From JABGQS01 sp963674545 (GTDB lineage: Bacteria > Bacillota > Clostridia > Christensenellales > SZUA-584): a DNA stretch of 64,000 nt. The stretch covers positions 2,108,001 through 2,172,000 of the forward strand of contig CAXXFB010000001.1 of NCBI GenBank assembly GCA_963674545.2, in the 5' to 3' direction. A program made the translations under genes and the position numbers. Under the pieces are notes generated by a model that was not told the origin of the DNA, did not search any database, and worked only from the letters and a program-made list of their open reading frames with translations. Shown here in pieces: positions 34,876 to 44,050 of the stretch (its first letter is position 1; every line of letters starts with the position of its first letter).

Positions 34876-35573
34876 TACTTTAAAAGATAAGCAGCATTTT
34901 CTTTCATAAAGCTTGCAACTTCGTCGAAAACAACCTTATGTCCCTTTTTATTTAGATGTATTCCGTCTTTGCAGACACAGTCGTTGAATTCTTTTCTTGA
35001 CAGAAAAGCTCTGCGCACGTCGATACACTTGACATTTCTTTTTTTTGCTATGTACTGTATGCTGTTTGAATATCTTTCCTGCCACCAATAGATTCTCCAG
35101 ACATCACGCAGCCACTTTAATATATTAAGTCCTTTTTCAGTATCATTCTGAGTGAACCATTTAAAGTAGCTGTCCGCATAGAGCGGGGGAAGCGTGGAAA
35201 GAACAGGAATCTTGCCTGTTGCTATTATATAGTCTAGCATCTGGTTTATTGTGTCTTCAAAAAGCTCAAGCGGGGTCTTTGGTATATGGTCTTTTAGAGG
35301 TTCTTTTGCAATATCGTCCCATAGAAAGTCGCAGTCGTTTCCTCCCAGTTCAATAACTACGATATCAGGGTCGCACTCTGCAATTTTCTTCTCTAATGAT
35401 GCTTTGCCCTGTTTGACTGTTGAACCAAACCTGGAAGCATTGATTATCTGTGCACTGGTGATATCTGAGAGTAGATTGATAAAACTGTCTTTTAGAAGCA
35501 CATATTTATTTTTGATTTCGTCGAAGATGACGCCTTTTGAAAGGGAGTCACCAATAACAAGTATTTTTTTCAT
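34875..35573 (-). CDS. SGNH/GDSL hydrolase
   Basis: The start chosen is ATG at 35573 (MKKILVIGDSLSKG) behind GGAAGG; the longer frame lacks a site. The 232-aa protein has the SGNH blocks: Ser in GDSLSKG (block I), Gly in block II, Asn in ELGGNDC (block III) and Asp/His in DGIHLNKKGH (block V). It should be an esterase or lipase-like enzyme; no signal peptide is visible, so it is probably cytoplasmic. It is coupled to the TVP38 gene. Confidence 0.88.
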   Translation of the reverse strand: MKKILVIGDSLSKGVIFDEIKNKYVLLKDSFINLLSDITSAQIINASRFGSTVKQGKASLEKKIAECDPDIVVIELGGNDCDFLWDDIAKEPLKDHIPKTPLELFEDTINQMLDYIIATGKIPVLSTLPPLYADSYFKWFTQNDTEKGLNILKWLRDVWRIYWWQERYSNSIQYIAKKRNVKCIDVRRAFLSRKEFNDCVCKDGIHLNKKGHKVVFDEVASFMKENAAYLLK

Positions 35574-35724
35574 TTTGAATCCTTCCGTATAACTATAAGT
35601 TGATATCTTGATAATATCACATAGGCATTCTGGCTGCAATTAACTTTATGTAAACAAAAAGAGTACTTTTATTTGGCCGGGATATGATTTATAATTGAAG
35701 TACATACTTAAAGGGGGCTTTTGA

Positions 35725-36501
35725 ATGTCAAAAGTTATTGCCATAGCTAATCAAAAAGGCGGAGTCGGGAAAACGACGACTGCCGTGAACTTAAGCGCAT
35801 GCCTGGCTGAAAAAGGAAAAAAGGTGCTTTTAATCGACATTGATCCGCAGGGAAATTCAACAAGCGGTCTTGGAATAGACAAAACTACATTAGTACAGTC
35901 TTCATACGATATTCTTGTAAACAACGAAAAAGCAAAAAACACTGTAATGAAAACAATGATAGAAAAACTGGATATAATACCTGCAAATATTGACCTCGTT
36001 GGGGCGGAGATAGAAATGGTCTCGGCTATGGCGAGGGAACACATATTAAGAGGGGCGCTTGAAGAAATAAAGGCAGATTATGATTATATTTTCATGGACT
36101 GCCCGCCGTCATTAGGGCTTATAACGCTTAACGCACTAACTGCGGCAGATAAAATACTTGTACCTATACAGTGCGAATATTATGCACTCGAAGGTTTAGG
36201 ACAGCTTATAAACACCATAAAGCTAGTTAAAGCTAAGCTTAATCCGTCTTTGGAAGTAGAAGGAGTTGTGTTGACTATGTTTGACGGGCGCACAAATCTT
36301 TCAATACAGGTAGTTGAAGAAGTAAAAAAGTATTTCAGAGATAAAGTATATAGAACGATAATACCAAGGAACGTAAGACTGGGCGAGGCTCCAAGCTTCG
36401 GTTTGCCGGTAATAAAGTATGATGCGGCATGTTACGGAGCAAAGTGTTATAACGACCTTGCGGATGAAGTTATTGAATATGATGAAGGAGGCGGCCGATA
36501 A
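35725..36501 (+). CDS. parA: Chromosome partitioning ATPase ParA (Soj)
   Basis: The 258-aa protein has the deviant Walker A KGGVGKTTTAVNLSA at its N-terminus, IDIDPQGNSTSGLGI and YIFMDCPPSLGLITLNAL, all standard for chromosomal ParA. It forms an ATP-dependent DNA-bound gradient that moves ParB-parS complexes and affects DnaA. AAAGGGGG precedes the ATG. The stop overlaps the parB start by one base. Confidence 0.97.
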   Translation: MSKVIAIANQKGGVGKTTTAVNLSACLAEKGKKVLLIDIDPQGNSTSGLGIDKTTLVQSSYDILVNNEKAKNTVMKTMIEKLDIIPANIDLVGAEIEMVSAMAREHILRGALEEIKADYDYIFMDCPPSLGLITLNALTAADKILVPIQCEYYALEGLGQLINTIKLVKAKLNPSLEVEGVVLTMFDGRTNLSIQVVEEVKKYFRDKVYRTIIPRNVRLGEAPSFGLPVIKYDAACYGAKCYNDLADEVIEYDEGGGR

Positions 36502-37346
36502 TGAAACAGCAGAGACTGGGAAAAGGACTTAATGCACTGATTGCGGATGATACACAAAAAAACGGCAGCGTACTTGAAGTAGACGTAAATAATATTGATC
36601 CGAATATGGACCAGCCGAGAAAGACTTTTGATAATGAAAAATTGGGAGAACTATCGCAGTCTATAAAGACTTACGGCGTAGTTCAGCCGATCATAGTTCA
36701 GAAAAGCGGCAGCCGGTATATCATAATTGCAGGAGAAAGAAGATATCGTGCTTCAAGGATGGCAGGTCTTACTACAGTACCAGTTGTAGTAAAAGACTAT
36801 ACAAAGCGTGAGTACATGGAGGTTTCTCTTGTAGAAAACCTGCAGAGGGAAGATTTAAACCCAATTGAAGAAGCGGACGCTATGAAGCTGCTCATGGAAG
36901 AGCACAACCTGACACAGGAAGAGCTTTCTGAAAGACTTGGTAAATCAAGAAGTGCAGTTGCAAATACGTTAAGGCTATTAAATCTTCCGGAATCAATAAG
37001 GCAGATGGTAGCTCATGGTGATCTTTCAAGCGGACATGCACGGACTTTGGTGGCGCTGGAAGACGACAGTGAAAAAATCCGATTTGCAGGAATAATAGTA
37101 AACTTAGGACTATCAGTAAGGGCTGCTGAGGCGATGATAAAAAAAGCGAAGAACCGCAAGCAGCCAAAGGAAAAGAAAAAGATATATCAGGAACCTGAAA
37201 TAAAAGCGGCGGAACACCAGCTTTCAGCATCATTAGAGACTAAAGTAAGGATTTCCGGAGACCTTGATAAGGGCAAAATAATGATAAGCTATTACAATGC
37301 AGAACAACTGCAGAGCATATATGATTTTCTAAACAGAGATAAATAA
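36501..37346 (+). CDS. parB: Chromosome partitioning protein ParB (Spo0J)
   Basis: The 281-aa CTP-dependent clamp starts RLGKGLNALIAD and has the ParB nuclease-like domain with the CTP motif IAGERRYRASRMAG. The VSLVENLQREDLNPIEEA stretch and a helix-turn-helix (LTQEELSERLGKSRSAVANTLRLL) that reads parS follow. Two perfect parS sites lie directly downstream (37385-37425). It loads SMC and segregates the origin. Confidence 0.97.
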   Translation: MKQQRLGKGLNALIADDTQKNGSVLEVDVNNIDPNMDQPRKTFDNEKLGELSQSIKTYGVVQPIIVQKSGSRYIIIAGERRYRASRMAGLTTVPVVVKDYTKREYMEVSLVENLQREDLNPIEEADAMKLLMEEHNLTQEELSERLGKSRSAVANTLRLLNLPESIRQMVAHGDLSSGHARTLVALEDDSEKIRFAGIIVNLGLSVRAAEAMIKKAKNRKQPKEKKKIYQEPEIKAAEHQLSASLETKVRISGDLDKGKIMISYYNAEQLQSIYDFLNRDK

Positions 37347-37358
37347 CAGAATAATAAA

Positions 37359-37385
37359 AAGAGACAAAGTAAGGTCTCTTTTTTT
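37359..37385 (+). terminator. Rho-independent terminator after parB
   Basis: AGAGAC-AAAGTAAG-GTCTCT followed by a T run whose last base begins the first parS site. Confidence 0.75.
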
Positions 37386-37400
37386 GTTTCACGTGAAACA
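37385..37400. other. parS site 1
   Basis: TGTTTCACGTGAAACA, an exact 16-bp match to the bacterial parS consensus, directly after the parB terminator. Confidence 0.95.
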
Positions 37401-37409
37401 GAAGACAAG

Positions 37410-37425
37410 TGTTTCACGTGAAACA
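37410..37425. other. parS site 2
   Basis: A second identical TGTTTCACGTGAAACA with its centre 25 bp from the first. Tandem sites this close should nucleate ParB efficiently. I found no others in the window. Confidence 0.95.
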
Positions 37426-37437
37426 TTTATAGGGTTT

Positions 37438-38145
37438 TTACGCTATTCCTCTTATAATATGAAGGAAGAAGTTATTGTTATAGAAGAACATACCAAGCTT
37501 TGATGCATAGAAATAATCTGAAATCTGGTCAACGGGAAGCAGCAGGAACACAACAGGAACAACCATTATAATAAGAAAACATATCATAAAGCCACGGATG
37601 ATTCCGAAAGAAGCTCCGGAAAACCTGTCATACTGCCGTAGTTCAGGAAATTTTATAGTATAGTTTATCATTCCGAGAACAAAGGTATAGATTATATATG
37701 CAGCAAGGAACATGAGCAGGAACGATAATATATTAAGAACTGTACATACAATAGTCATGTTATAATATTCGCCGATAGTGGTAAGTCCTTCAGAAGAAAA
37801 AGCTGAAGCTGTAACGTTCTGATGTATGAGCGTACCAAATGGTTCAGTAAGGTTTGACTGCGCAATTATGCTTTGAAGTTTATCTGTTGACAGCGTTGCA
37901 ACAGGAAGTCCTGTATCTTTGAAAACAGCAATTTTTTCTGCGCCTTCAGTGTAATACAGTAGAAAACTGAAAATTTTATCATTTGCCCTTACAGCTGAAG
38001 ATATCAACGGAGAGAATATAAACGAGGTTATAACCGATAAAAAGAAAGCTCCAAGGTTAATTATAGAGTGCAAAAAACCGCGATAGACGCCCTCGAGCAT
38101 TGTAAAACATATTAGTATTAATAGAAACAAGCTGACTAGATTCAT
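37438..38145 (-). CDS. CvpA family membrane protein
   Basis: The 235-aa protein has the CvpA N-terminus (LFLLILICFTMLEGVYRGFLHSIINLGAFFL) and about five membrane segments, with a central extracytoplasmic part. CvpA proteins are linked to purine-dependent colicin V production and envelope functions in other bacteria, but the mechanism is unclear. GGAGG precedes the start, and the gene follows the DUF5711-like gene after 18 nt. Confidence 0.8.
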   Translation of the reverse strand: MNLVSLFLLILICFTMLEGVYRGFLHSIINLGAFFLSVITSFIFSPLISSAVRANDKIFSFLLYYTEGAEKIAVFKDTGLPVATLSTDKLQSIIAQSNLTEPFGTLIHQNVTASAFSSEGLTTIGEYYNMTIVCTVLNILSFLLMFLAAYIIYTFVLGMINYTIKFPELRQYDRFSGASFGIIRGFMICFLIIMVVPVVFLLLPVDQISDYFYASKLGMFFYNNNFFLHIIRGIA

Positions 38146-38163
38146 AGGTTTCCTCCGTTGCTG

Positions 38164-39270
38164 CTATGAAAGCGGAAGCAGAGACACTGTGCCGTCCGCC
38201 TTGATAAATACATATCCGTCGTAAGCTCTTTCCGCATCATCGATCTCATGAGGCAGAGTGAAACTGCGAAGAAACTTACCACTGCTGGTATAAGCATATA
38301 TAGTCGTGTTCGTGAAGCAGTATACCTTTTCCTGCATATATATCACACGTAAAACATCCGGCGGAAGGTTGATGGAAACTTCACTTCCGTTCGAACGTAT
38401 GATTCGAACAATATCAATACCGTTTTCATTAGTATTACTTGGTATATATATAAATTTCGGGTCGGTTTGATTCTGAAGATAGAAATCCTCAAGCATCCAG
38501 CCATATACAATGATCTCTTTTTCGTTCTCGCCCAGCGAAGTGTATTTTACAAGCTCGTTGGTTCCGAGAGCATAGACCGTACTATCTATAATATACAGGC
38601 TTTTTATCAACTGGTCCTTTAGCTCTTTTACACCGGTCATAGATTGGGTCTCCGGCCTGTATGTAGATATCCTTGAAATGGGCACAACGCCTGTCGTGTC
38701 GAGTTCAAGCAGATATAGAAGGTCGCTGTCATAATCGAAGCCATAGTCAAGTATGTATTTATCAGTGATCTCCAATTGATATATAACATCGCCCGTCATG
38801 TCAAAAACAAGGATATAAGAAAGAACATCTTCGGCAAGCGTTTGCTGGACAAAGACTGCCGCCTTATTGTCACAGACACGAGATGAGAGTATATTACCGG
38901 TCACTTTTGTCGTAAAATACTGTTTACCCTGGGAATCTACTACCTGAAGAAGCTCGTTCCCAGACACTGCAATTTTGTTTTTTCTTGATGTCAATTCAAG
39001 TCCCGAAGACAGAAGATGTATCTGCCAGGATTCTGTTTGTGACGCATTGAGGCATTTTAAGTAGTCTTCTTCGATATAAATTGTGTTATTACCCACTGTA
39101 ACATAGTTATCAGAATCGCTGAAAGGAAGTGAAACAATGGTATCACTTAAGTCTTTTTTATTGGTTATAAGTATTATTCCGGTAACAAGTACCGCAAGAG
39201 CAATAAATATGCCTATAAAAACAAATATGGCTTTTTTTGTAATGCGTCTTTTTGTGTGCTTCTCGTACAT
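38164..39270 (-). CDS. DUF5711-like anchored propeller protein
   Basis: The 368-aa protein has a basic N-terminus, one membrane helix (AIFVFIGIFIALAVLVTGIILI, about 14-35), and an extracytoplasmic beta-repeat domain (NTIYIEEDYLKCLN, DLLYLLELDTTGVVP, KVYCFTNTTIYAYTSSGKF). Its build and place beside CvpA suggest the DUF5711 family of Clostridia, whose function is unknown. CAGGAG precedes the start. Confidence 0.65.
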   Translation of the reverse strand: MYEKHTKRRITKKAIFVFIGIFIALAVLVTGIILITNKKDLSDTIVSLPFSDSDNYVTVGNNTIYIEEDYLKCLNASQTESWQIHLLSSGLELTSRKNKIAVSGNELLQVVDSQGKQYFTTKVTGNILSSRVCDNKAAVFVQQTLAEDVLSYILVFDMTGDVIYQLEITDKYILDYGFDYDSDLLYLLELDTTGVVPISRISTYRPETQSMTGVKELKDQLIKSLYIIDSTVYALGTNELVKYTSLGENEKEIIVYGWMLEDFYLQNQTDPKFIYIPSNTNENGIDIVRIIRSNGSEVSINLPPDVLRVIYMQEKVYCFTNTTIYAYTSSGKFLRSFTLPHEIDDAERAYDGYVFIKADGTVSLLPLS

Positions 39271-39351
39271 ATTAGCGCTCCTGCATACATCCTGTGTCCT
39301 CTAAAAAGGCAGTCCTATTATAACACATCAGGGGAGCTTTGGCATCTTTGT

Positions 39352-40230
39352 TTATTCTGGTGCGCAGAATACATTCAGCGCATTTTTTAGAATACGGATG
39401 GACATGGGGGTGCTGCCATAGATATCTCCGTCAACATTGAAGGTAAGCGGTCTTTCGCTTTCAATAAGAACTTCACTGCATGTAAACTCTTCAAGTTCCT
39501 TTACCTGTTCCGGATGAGCTTTCTGCAGTTTTGGAAGTTCAATCAATATTCTGGGTTTTGCTATCTTGTTTATGACAACAAATTTCAAAAGCCCGTCGGA
39601 AAGGTCTGCTTTTGGGTTAACAAACAGTCCACCGCCATAGCATCTGCCGTTGGCTGCTGCCACAAGAAGCACCGTTCGTTCAATTTTTCTTCCGTCTATC
39701 GTAAGTTTGAGTTTAGCAAATCTATATCCGAAAAGTGAAAGGACTATACCAATATAATATGCAGCGCTTCCTGTTATGAAGCGGCGTACACGGTTGGTGT
39801 TCTTTATTACATCGACGTCAAAGCCCGTTCCGGCAATGTTCAGGAAACATTTTTCTCCATTTAGCAGGCCAATGTCTATCCGCTTTTTGTTTCCTGCAAG
39901 TATTATATCAAAAGCTTTCTGTGTATCCTGCGGAACGCCAATAGCATATTTAAAATCATTGCCAGTGCCTGCCGGTATGATGCCAAGAATCTCATCAGTG
40001 TTTTTTAATGCTTCGGCGATTTCTAGAATAGTACCGTCACCGCCGACAGATATTATACCGTCGTAGCCTTTGCCGACAGCTTCCTGTGCAAGCTTTATAG
40101 AATGGGCGGGATATTCGGAATAGTCGACTTTGTAATCAACACCTTTGAGACGGCAATATTCCTCTAGCACCTGCAGTGCCTTTTTTGATCTGCCGGCTCC
40201 GGCAGCGGGATTGAATATGAAATAGTACAT
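39352..40230 (-). CDS. YegS/BmrU family lipid kinase (diacylglycerol kinase catalytic domain)
   Basis: The 292-aa protein starts with NPAAGAGRSKKAL and carries the nucleotide motif SVGGDGTILEIAEAL near residue 60, then IPAGTGNDFKYAIG, and a C-terminal acidic region GDIYGSTPM. This is the DAGK/YegS fold; members phosphorylate lipids such as diacylglycerol, recycling it from envelope turnover. Exact substrate unknown. TTTGGAG precedes the start. Confidence 0.9.
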   Translation of the reverse strand: MYYFIFNPAAGAGRSKKALQVLEEYCRLKGVDYKVDYSEYPAHSIKLAQEAVGKGYDGIISVGGDGTILEIAEALKNTDEILGIIPAGTGNDFKYAIGVPQDTQKAFDIILAGNKKRIDIGLLNGEKCFLNIAGTGFDVDVIKNTNRVRRFITGSAAYYIGIVLSLFGYRFAKLKLTIDGRKIERTVLLVAAANGRCYGGGLFVNPKADLSDGLLKFVVINKIAKPRILIELPKLQKAHPEQVKELEEFTCSEVLIESERPLTFNVDGDIYGSTPMSIRILKNALNVFCAPE

Positions 40231-40436
40231 AAACGCTCCAAAATAAAAAAATGGACTGTTTTTCCAAACCAGCTTATGAACATTCTACTAGAAGAAATAC
40301 TGTTTGTACATAGAATATCTATTAAACATAGTTTACAATTTAACGATTTTCATGGTTTGTTCACGCTTTGTTTGCATAAAGATAATGTATTAAAACAACA
40401 ATATAGTATATAATAGCAAAAAAGGAGCAGCTGATT

Positions 40437-41132
40437 ATGATAGACGCATTAAACGCAGGTGGTGTTTTTATAGCGGGGATAGTCTCATTCTTTTCTCCGT
40501 GCATACTTCCGGTAATACCGGTTTTTATATCGACTTTGCTAACAAGCGCAGACGATAAGCCGATAATGATAGGAAAACTAAGGCTTAACTTAAAGGCGCT
40601 TCTGCGTGTCACTATGTTTGTTCTTGGCCTCAGTGCAAGCTTTGTCATACTGGGCTTTGCGTTTGGCAGCATAGGCATGCTTATCAGCAGATATCAAAAT
40701 ATAATACTGCTTGTCAGCGGAATCATAGTCATACTCTTTGGTATATACCAGACAGGGATAATAAAAATACCTTTTTTAATGAAAGAGAAAAAGGTGGAAG
40801 CCAAAAAGCACAGGGAAGGGATCTTAGGGTCGTTCATACTCGGGTTTACGTTCAGTCTTGGATGGACGCCTTGCGTGGGGCCGATACTCGGAGCAGTTCT
40901 TGCCATGACGGCGGGGCAGGGCAGCGCAGTTATCGGCGGCTTATACATGGCTGTTTACTCACTTGGGCTGCTTATACCGTTCCTTGTGTTCACGATATTC
41001 TCGGACCTTCTCTTGAGCAGGATCCGTGGTATATACAAATACATGAATATTATAAAGATAGTAGGCGGATTAATACTTATCGCAATGGGCGTACTGCTTA
41101 TACTCAGCAGCTTTGGTATTGTTTCGCTTTAG
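40437..41132 (+). CDS. ccdA: CcdA-type thiol-disulfide membrane transporter
   Basis: The 231-aa protein with six membrane helices has the two conserved Cys motifs of CcdA: FFSPCILPVIPVF near residue 22 and GWTPCVGPILGAV near 143. It passes electrons from cytoplasmic thioredoxin to extracytoplasmic thiol proteins. The TlpA-like lipoprotein gene follows after 12 nt and is its likely client. GGAG precedes the start. Confidence 0.93.
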   Translation: MIDALNAGGVFIAGIVSFFSPCILPVIPVFISTLLTSADDKPIMIGKLRLNLKALLRVTMFVLGLSASFVILGFAFGSIGMLISRYQNIILLVSGIIVILFGIYQTGIIKIPFLMKEKKVEAKKHREGILGSFILGFTFSLGWTPCVGPILGAVLAMTAGQGSAVIGGLYMAVYSLGLLIPFLVFTIFSDLLLSRIRGIYKYMNIIKIVGGLILIAMGVLLILSSFGIVSL

Positions 41133-41144
41133 GAGGGTGAATTA

Positions 41145-41714
41145 ATGAAAAAAACAGCACTGATATTGGCGGTACTTCTGGTGATTTCAGTTTTTGCGGG
41201 CTGCAGCGCAGCGCAAAGCACACAGGCACCAGATACGCAGAACCAGGATACTCAGGATCAGGATACTCAGGACAGCGGCAGTTCAAACGATATGCACTAC
41301 GCATTTGAATTCGAGGATGTGGACGGAAACGTACACAAACTTTCCGACTACGAGGGCAAACCGGTATACCTTGAAGTTTGGGGTTCTTGGTGCAGTGTGT
41401 GTATGTCCGGGCTGGAAGACATGAACACATTTGCGGGAGAGGACCATGACTACTATGTTCTCAGCGTAGTTTTCCCTGAACATGCAGGAGAGAAGTCGCA
41501 GGAAGACTTCATAACATGGTTCAATGAGCTTGGATATGAGAACCTGACGGTCATGTTCGACAATGATCTGCAGATAATCAAAGATTTTGGTATTGGCGGT
41601 TTTCCGTCAAATATATTCTTTGATGCACAGGGAAACTTTGCCGGAGGACAGGTAGGACAGATGTCACCCGAGCTTATCAACGAAGTGATGCAGGGACTTG
41701 CCGACGGAGAATAA
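41145..41714 (+). CDS. TlpA-like thioredoxin lipoprotein
   Basis: The 189-aa protein has a lipobox (VISVFAGC, Cys near residue 21), a Gln/Asp/Thr-rich linker and a TlpA/ResA-like thioredoxin domain with active site WGSWCSVCMSG near residue 88. A cis-Pro region IGGFPSNIFF follows. It should reduce or exchange disulfides outside the membrane, recharged by CcdA. AGGAGG precedes the start, and a strong hairpin ends the unit. Confidence 0.92.
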   Translation: MKKTALILAVLLVISVFAGCSAAQSTQAPDTQNQDTQDQDTQDSGSSNDMHYAFEFEDVDGNVHKLSDYEGKPVYLEVWGSWCSVCMSGLEDMNTFAGEDHDYYVLSVVFPEHAGEKSQEDFITWFNELGYENLTVMFDNDLQIIKDFGIGGFPSNIFFDAQGNFAGGQVGQMSPELINEVMQGLADGE

Positions 41715-41729
41715 TAAATATTCCAATTA

Positions 41730-41771
41730 AAAATTGGTATAGACCGCACATTGTTGGTCTATACCAATTTT
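41730..41771. terminator. Bidirectional terminator between the TlpA and lipoprotein genes
   Basis: A perfect 16-bp stem (AAAATTGGTATAGACC with its complement) around a 10-nt loop. A and T ends suit both strands, and it serves the two convergent genes. Confidence 0.85.
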
Positions 41772-41795
41772 ATATATGCTGAATCAGAGAGACTT

Positions 41796-42380
41796 TTAGT
41801 TCACTTCAAAGCTTTCGGCAATGTCCTGTAGAAACAGCAGCTGTTCCTGTGAAGGCTTTATGATTTTTGATTCCAGAATTTCCTGAACATAGTATACATC
41901 TATTTCTGCAATACCGTCCGGAGCCTCTATCATGTAATAATAACCGTGATAATTATATTCCTGGCCGTCTATACCGATATCTTTCATTGAGGTCTCAAAA
42001 AAGATAGCATCCATACCATCAAGCCTCATTTCTTCATAATCACCTATCAAGCCTTCGCCGAAATATTCAAGGTTATAATCAAGAGCATCATCAAGGCTAT
42101 AGTCGTACTCATCGCTGTCAAAGAAATAAAGATCTACATATGTTATATCCTGATCAGTATAGCTTAGTACCATATCAAGATCGTTCATTTCAGCTTCGGT
42201 ACGTAAAGAGTTGTTTGTCCAGTTTTCCGGTAGAGTAAGACTGAAAGCGCCGTCAGGTGTTTCAACGGTTTTGCTGAGCTCATTGTCTTTGGCTGCTGTT
42301 CCGTCAGAACCAGTTAGGCCTGTGCAGGCGCCAAGAAGTAGTACAAATATTAACAGTCCGATAATTAGTGCTTTTTTCAT
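41796..42380 (-). CDS. Lipoprotein of unknown function
   Basis: The 194-aa protein has a clear lipoprotein signal (MKKALIIGLLIFVLLLGAC, Cys near 19) and an acidic globular domain with LTLPENWTNN near the start. That pattern resembles PsbP-like/DUF1795-type domains of surface lipoproteins, but I cannot confirm the family. GAAGGAG precedes the ATG. It is monocistronic and converges on the thiol operon. Confidence 0.7.
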   Translation of the reverse strand: MKKALIIGLLIFVLLLGACTGLTGSDGTAAKDNELSKTVETPDGAFSLTLPENWTNNSLRTEAEMNDLDMVLSYTDQDITYVDLYFFDSDEYDYSLDDALDYNLEYFGEGLIGDYEEMRLDGMDAIFFETSMKDIGIDGQEYNYHGYYYMIEAPDGIAEIDVYYVQEILESKIIKPSQEQLLFLQDIAESFEVN

Positions 42381-42595
42381 TTTTTCTCCTTCTATAATAT
42401 AATATATAATAATCTTATAACACCAAACAGGAAATTCAAAACAAAAATTGATACATGTATAGATATATAATAATAGTGAAGCTAACTGCAGAGAACTGAA
42501 TAATGGAAGTCCTGCAAATTATCATAATGTGACATTGCGAATAAAGAAGGCTGCGTAAAATGAAAAAGGCAAACGCTGCAAAGGAATACTTAGTA

Positions 42596-42624
42596 TTGAC
42601 GTAAAGTCGATTATTTGTTAATAT
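42596..42624 (+). promoter_or_regulatory. Promoter of purA
   Basis: -35 TTGACG and -10 TAATAT are separated by 17 bp. Transcription would start near 42631, just before a terminator-like hairpin. Confidence 0.6.
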
Positions 42625-42637
42625 GAGCTAGGACAAT

Positions 42638-42662
42638 GCAGTGGCTATGCCCCTGCTTTTTT
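42638..42662 (+). promoter_or_regulatory. Terminator-like hairpin in the purA leader (possible attenuator)
   Basis: GCAGTGGC pairs with GCCCCTGC (one mismatch) around TAT, followed at once by six T. It lies between the predicted start site and the purA ribosome site, so reading through it is required for expression. Confidence 0.5.
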
Positions 42663-42693
42663 GTTTCTAATGAAGGATTTAGGAGATAAAAAA

Positions 42694-43977
42694 ATGCCAG
42701 GAATTGCGGTATTCGGAGCACAGTGGGGAGATGAAGGAAAAGGAAGGTTCGTTGACTTCCTTGCAAAAGAAGCGGATATGGTCGTACGCTATCAGGGCGG
42801 TAACAATGCCGGCCACACGATTATAGTTGACGATATAACATACAAGCTGCATCTTATTCCGGCGGGGTCGCTTTATGATTCAAAACTGTGCGTTATTGGC
42901 AACGGCGTTGTAATAGACCCGGGTTCGCTGCTTGAAGAAATTGAGACGCTTGAGGCACAGGGCACCAAGGTGAAAAACCTGATAATAAGCGACAGAGCGC
43001 ACATGGTCATGCCGTACCATAATATAATGGACGGAATAGACGAACAGAAAGCTGGAGATGCTAAAATCGGCACAACCAAGCGCGGCATCGGCCCGTGCTA
43101 TGCCGATAAAGCTGCACGAAAAGGATTGCGGATGTGCGATCTTGTATCAGAACACTTTGCGGACAAGCTGAAAACAGCGCTCGATGAGAAAAACGAGCTG
43201 CTTACAAAGATATACGGACATGAGCCATTGGATTATAACGAGATACTTGATAAGTTCAACGGCTATAAAGAGCGTCTGGCGCCGTTTATATGCGATACGT
43301 CAGAAGTGTGTTATGACTACTACAAACAGGACAAAAAGCTGCTGTTTGAGGGCGCACAGGGCATGCTATTAGATATAGACTACGGAACGTATCCATATGT
43401 TACTTCTTCGCATCCGACATCGGGCGGAGTAAGCATGGGTACAGGGCTGCCGCCGCAGGTTCTGACGGAAGTCGTTGGAGTTGTGAAGGCCTATACCACC
43501 AGAGTGGGAGCAGGCCCGTTCGTAACAGAGCTGTTTGACGACATGGGAGATTTCATTAGGGAGCGCGGTCACGAATATGGCGCAACTACCGGACGTCCAA
43601 GGCGCTGTGGATGGCTAGACCTCGTAATCGTGAACTTCTCTGTAAGAATAAACGGGATAACATCAATTGCGCTCTCTCGTATGGATACACTCGGAGAGAT
43701 AGATAAGGTAAAAGTATGCGTTGGCTATGAGATAGACGGCAAAGTAGTAAATAACTATCCTGCCAGCCTTGACGACCTAGAGAAAGCAAAGCCGATCTAT
43801 AAAGAATTTGAAGGCTGGAGCGGCGATATTTCAGACGTAAGGAAATATGAAGACCTGCCGGCCGCAGCAAGAGAATATATAGAGTTTATAGAAGACGAGA
43901 CTGGCGTACCTGTCGGTATGATAGGCGTCGGGCCGGAAAGGACGCAGTGTGTCCTTCGGCAGGAGTATTATAAGTAA
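42694..43977 (+). CDS. purA: Adenylosuccinate synthetase
   Basis: The enzyme joins IMP and aspartate with GTP on the way to AMP. The start chosen is ATG at 42694 (MPGIAVFGAQWGDEGKG) behind AGGAG; the longer frame includes the leader. The 427-aa length is standard. Conserved stretches include GDEGKGRFVDFLA, GGNNAGHT, GTTKRGIGPCYADKAAR and VTSSHPTSGGVSMG. It stands alone, with its own promoter and a possible attenuator. Confidence 0.98.
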   Translation: MPGIAVFGAQWGDEGKGRFVDFLAKEADMVVRYQGGNNAGHTIIVDDITYKLHLIPAGSLYDSKLCVIGNGVVIDPGSLLEEIETLEAQGTKVKNLIISDRAHMVMPYHNIMDGIDEQKAGDAKIGTTKRGIGPCYADKAARKGLRMCDLVSEHFADKLKTALDEKNELLTKIYGHEPLDYNEILDKFNGYKERLAPFICDTSEVCYDYYKQDKKLLFEGAQGMLLDIDYGTYPYVTSSHPTSGGVSMGTGLPPQVLTEVVGVVKAYTTRVGAGPFVTELFDDMGDFIRERGHEYGATTGRPRRCGWLDLVIVNFSVRINGITSIALSRMDTLGEIDKVKVCVGYEIDGKVVNNYPASLDDLEKAKPIYKEFEGWSGDISDVRKYEDLPAAAREYIEFIEDETGVPVGMIGVGPERTQCVLRQEYYK

Positions 43978-44050
43978 AAACAGGTGAATGTCTTAGATTA
44001 AATTCGTTTAAAAGCGAAGATTAATACCGAAGGCAAAGCCTTTAAAGTTT

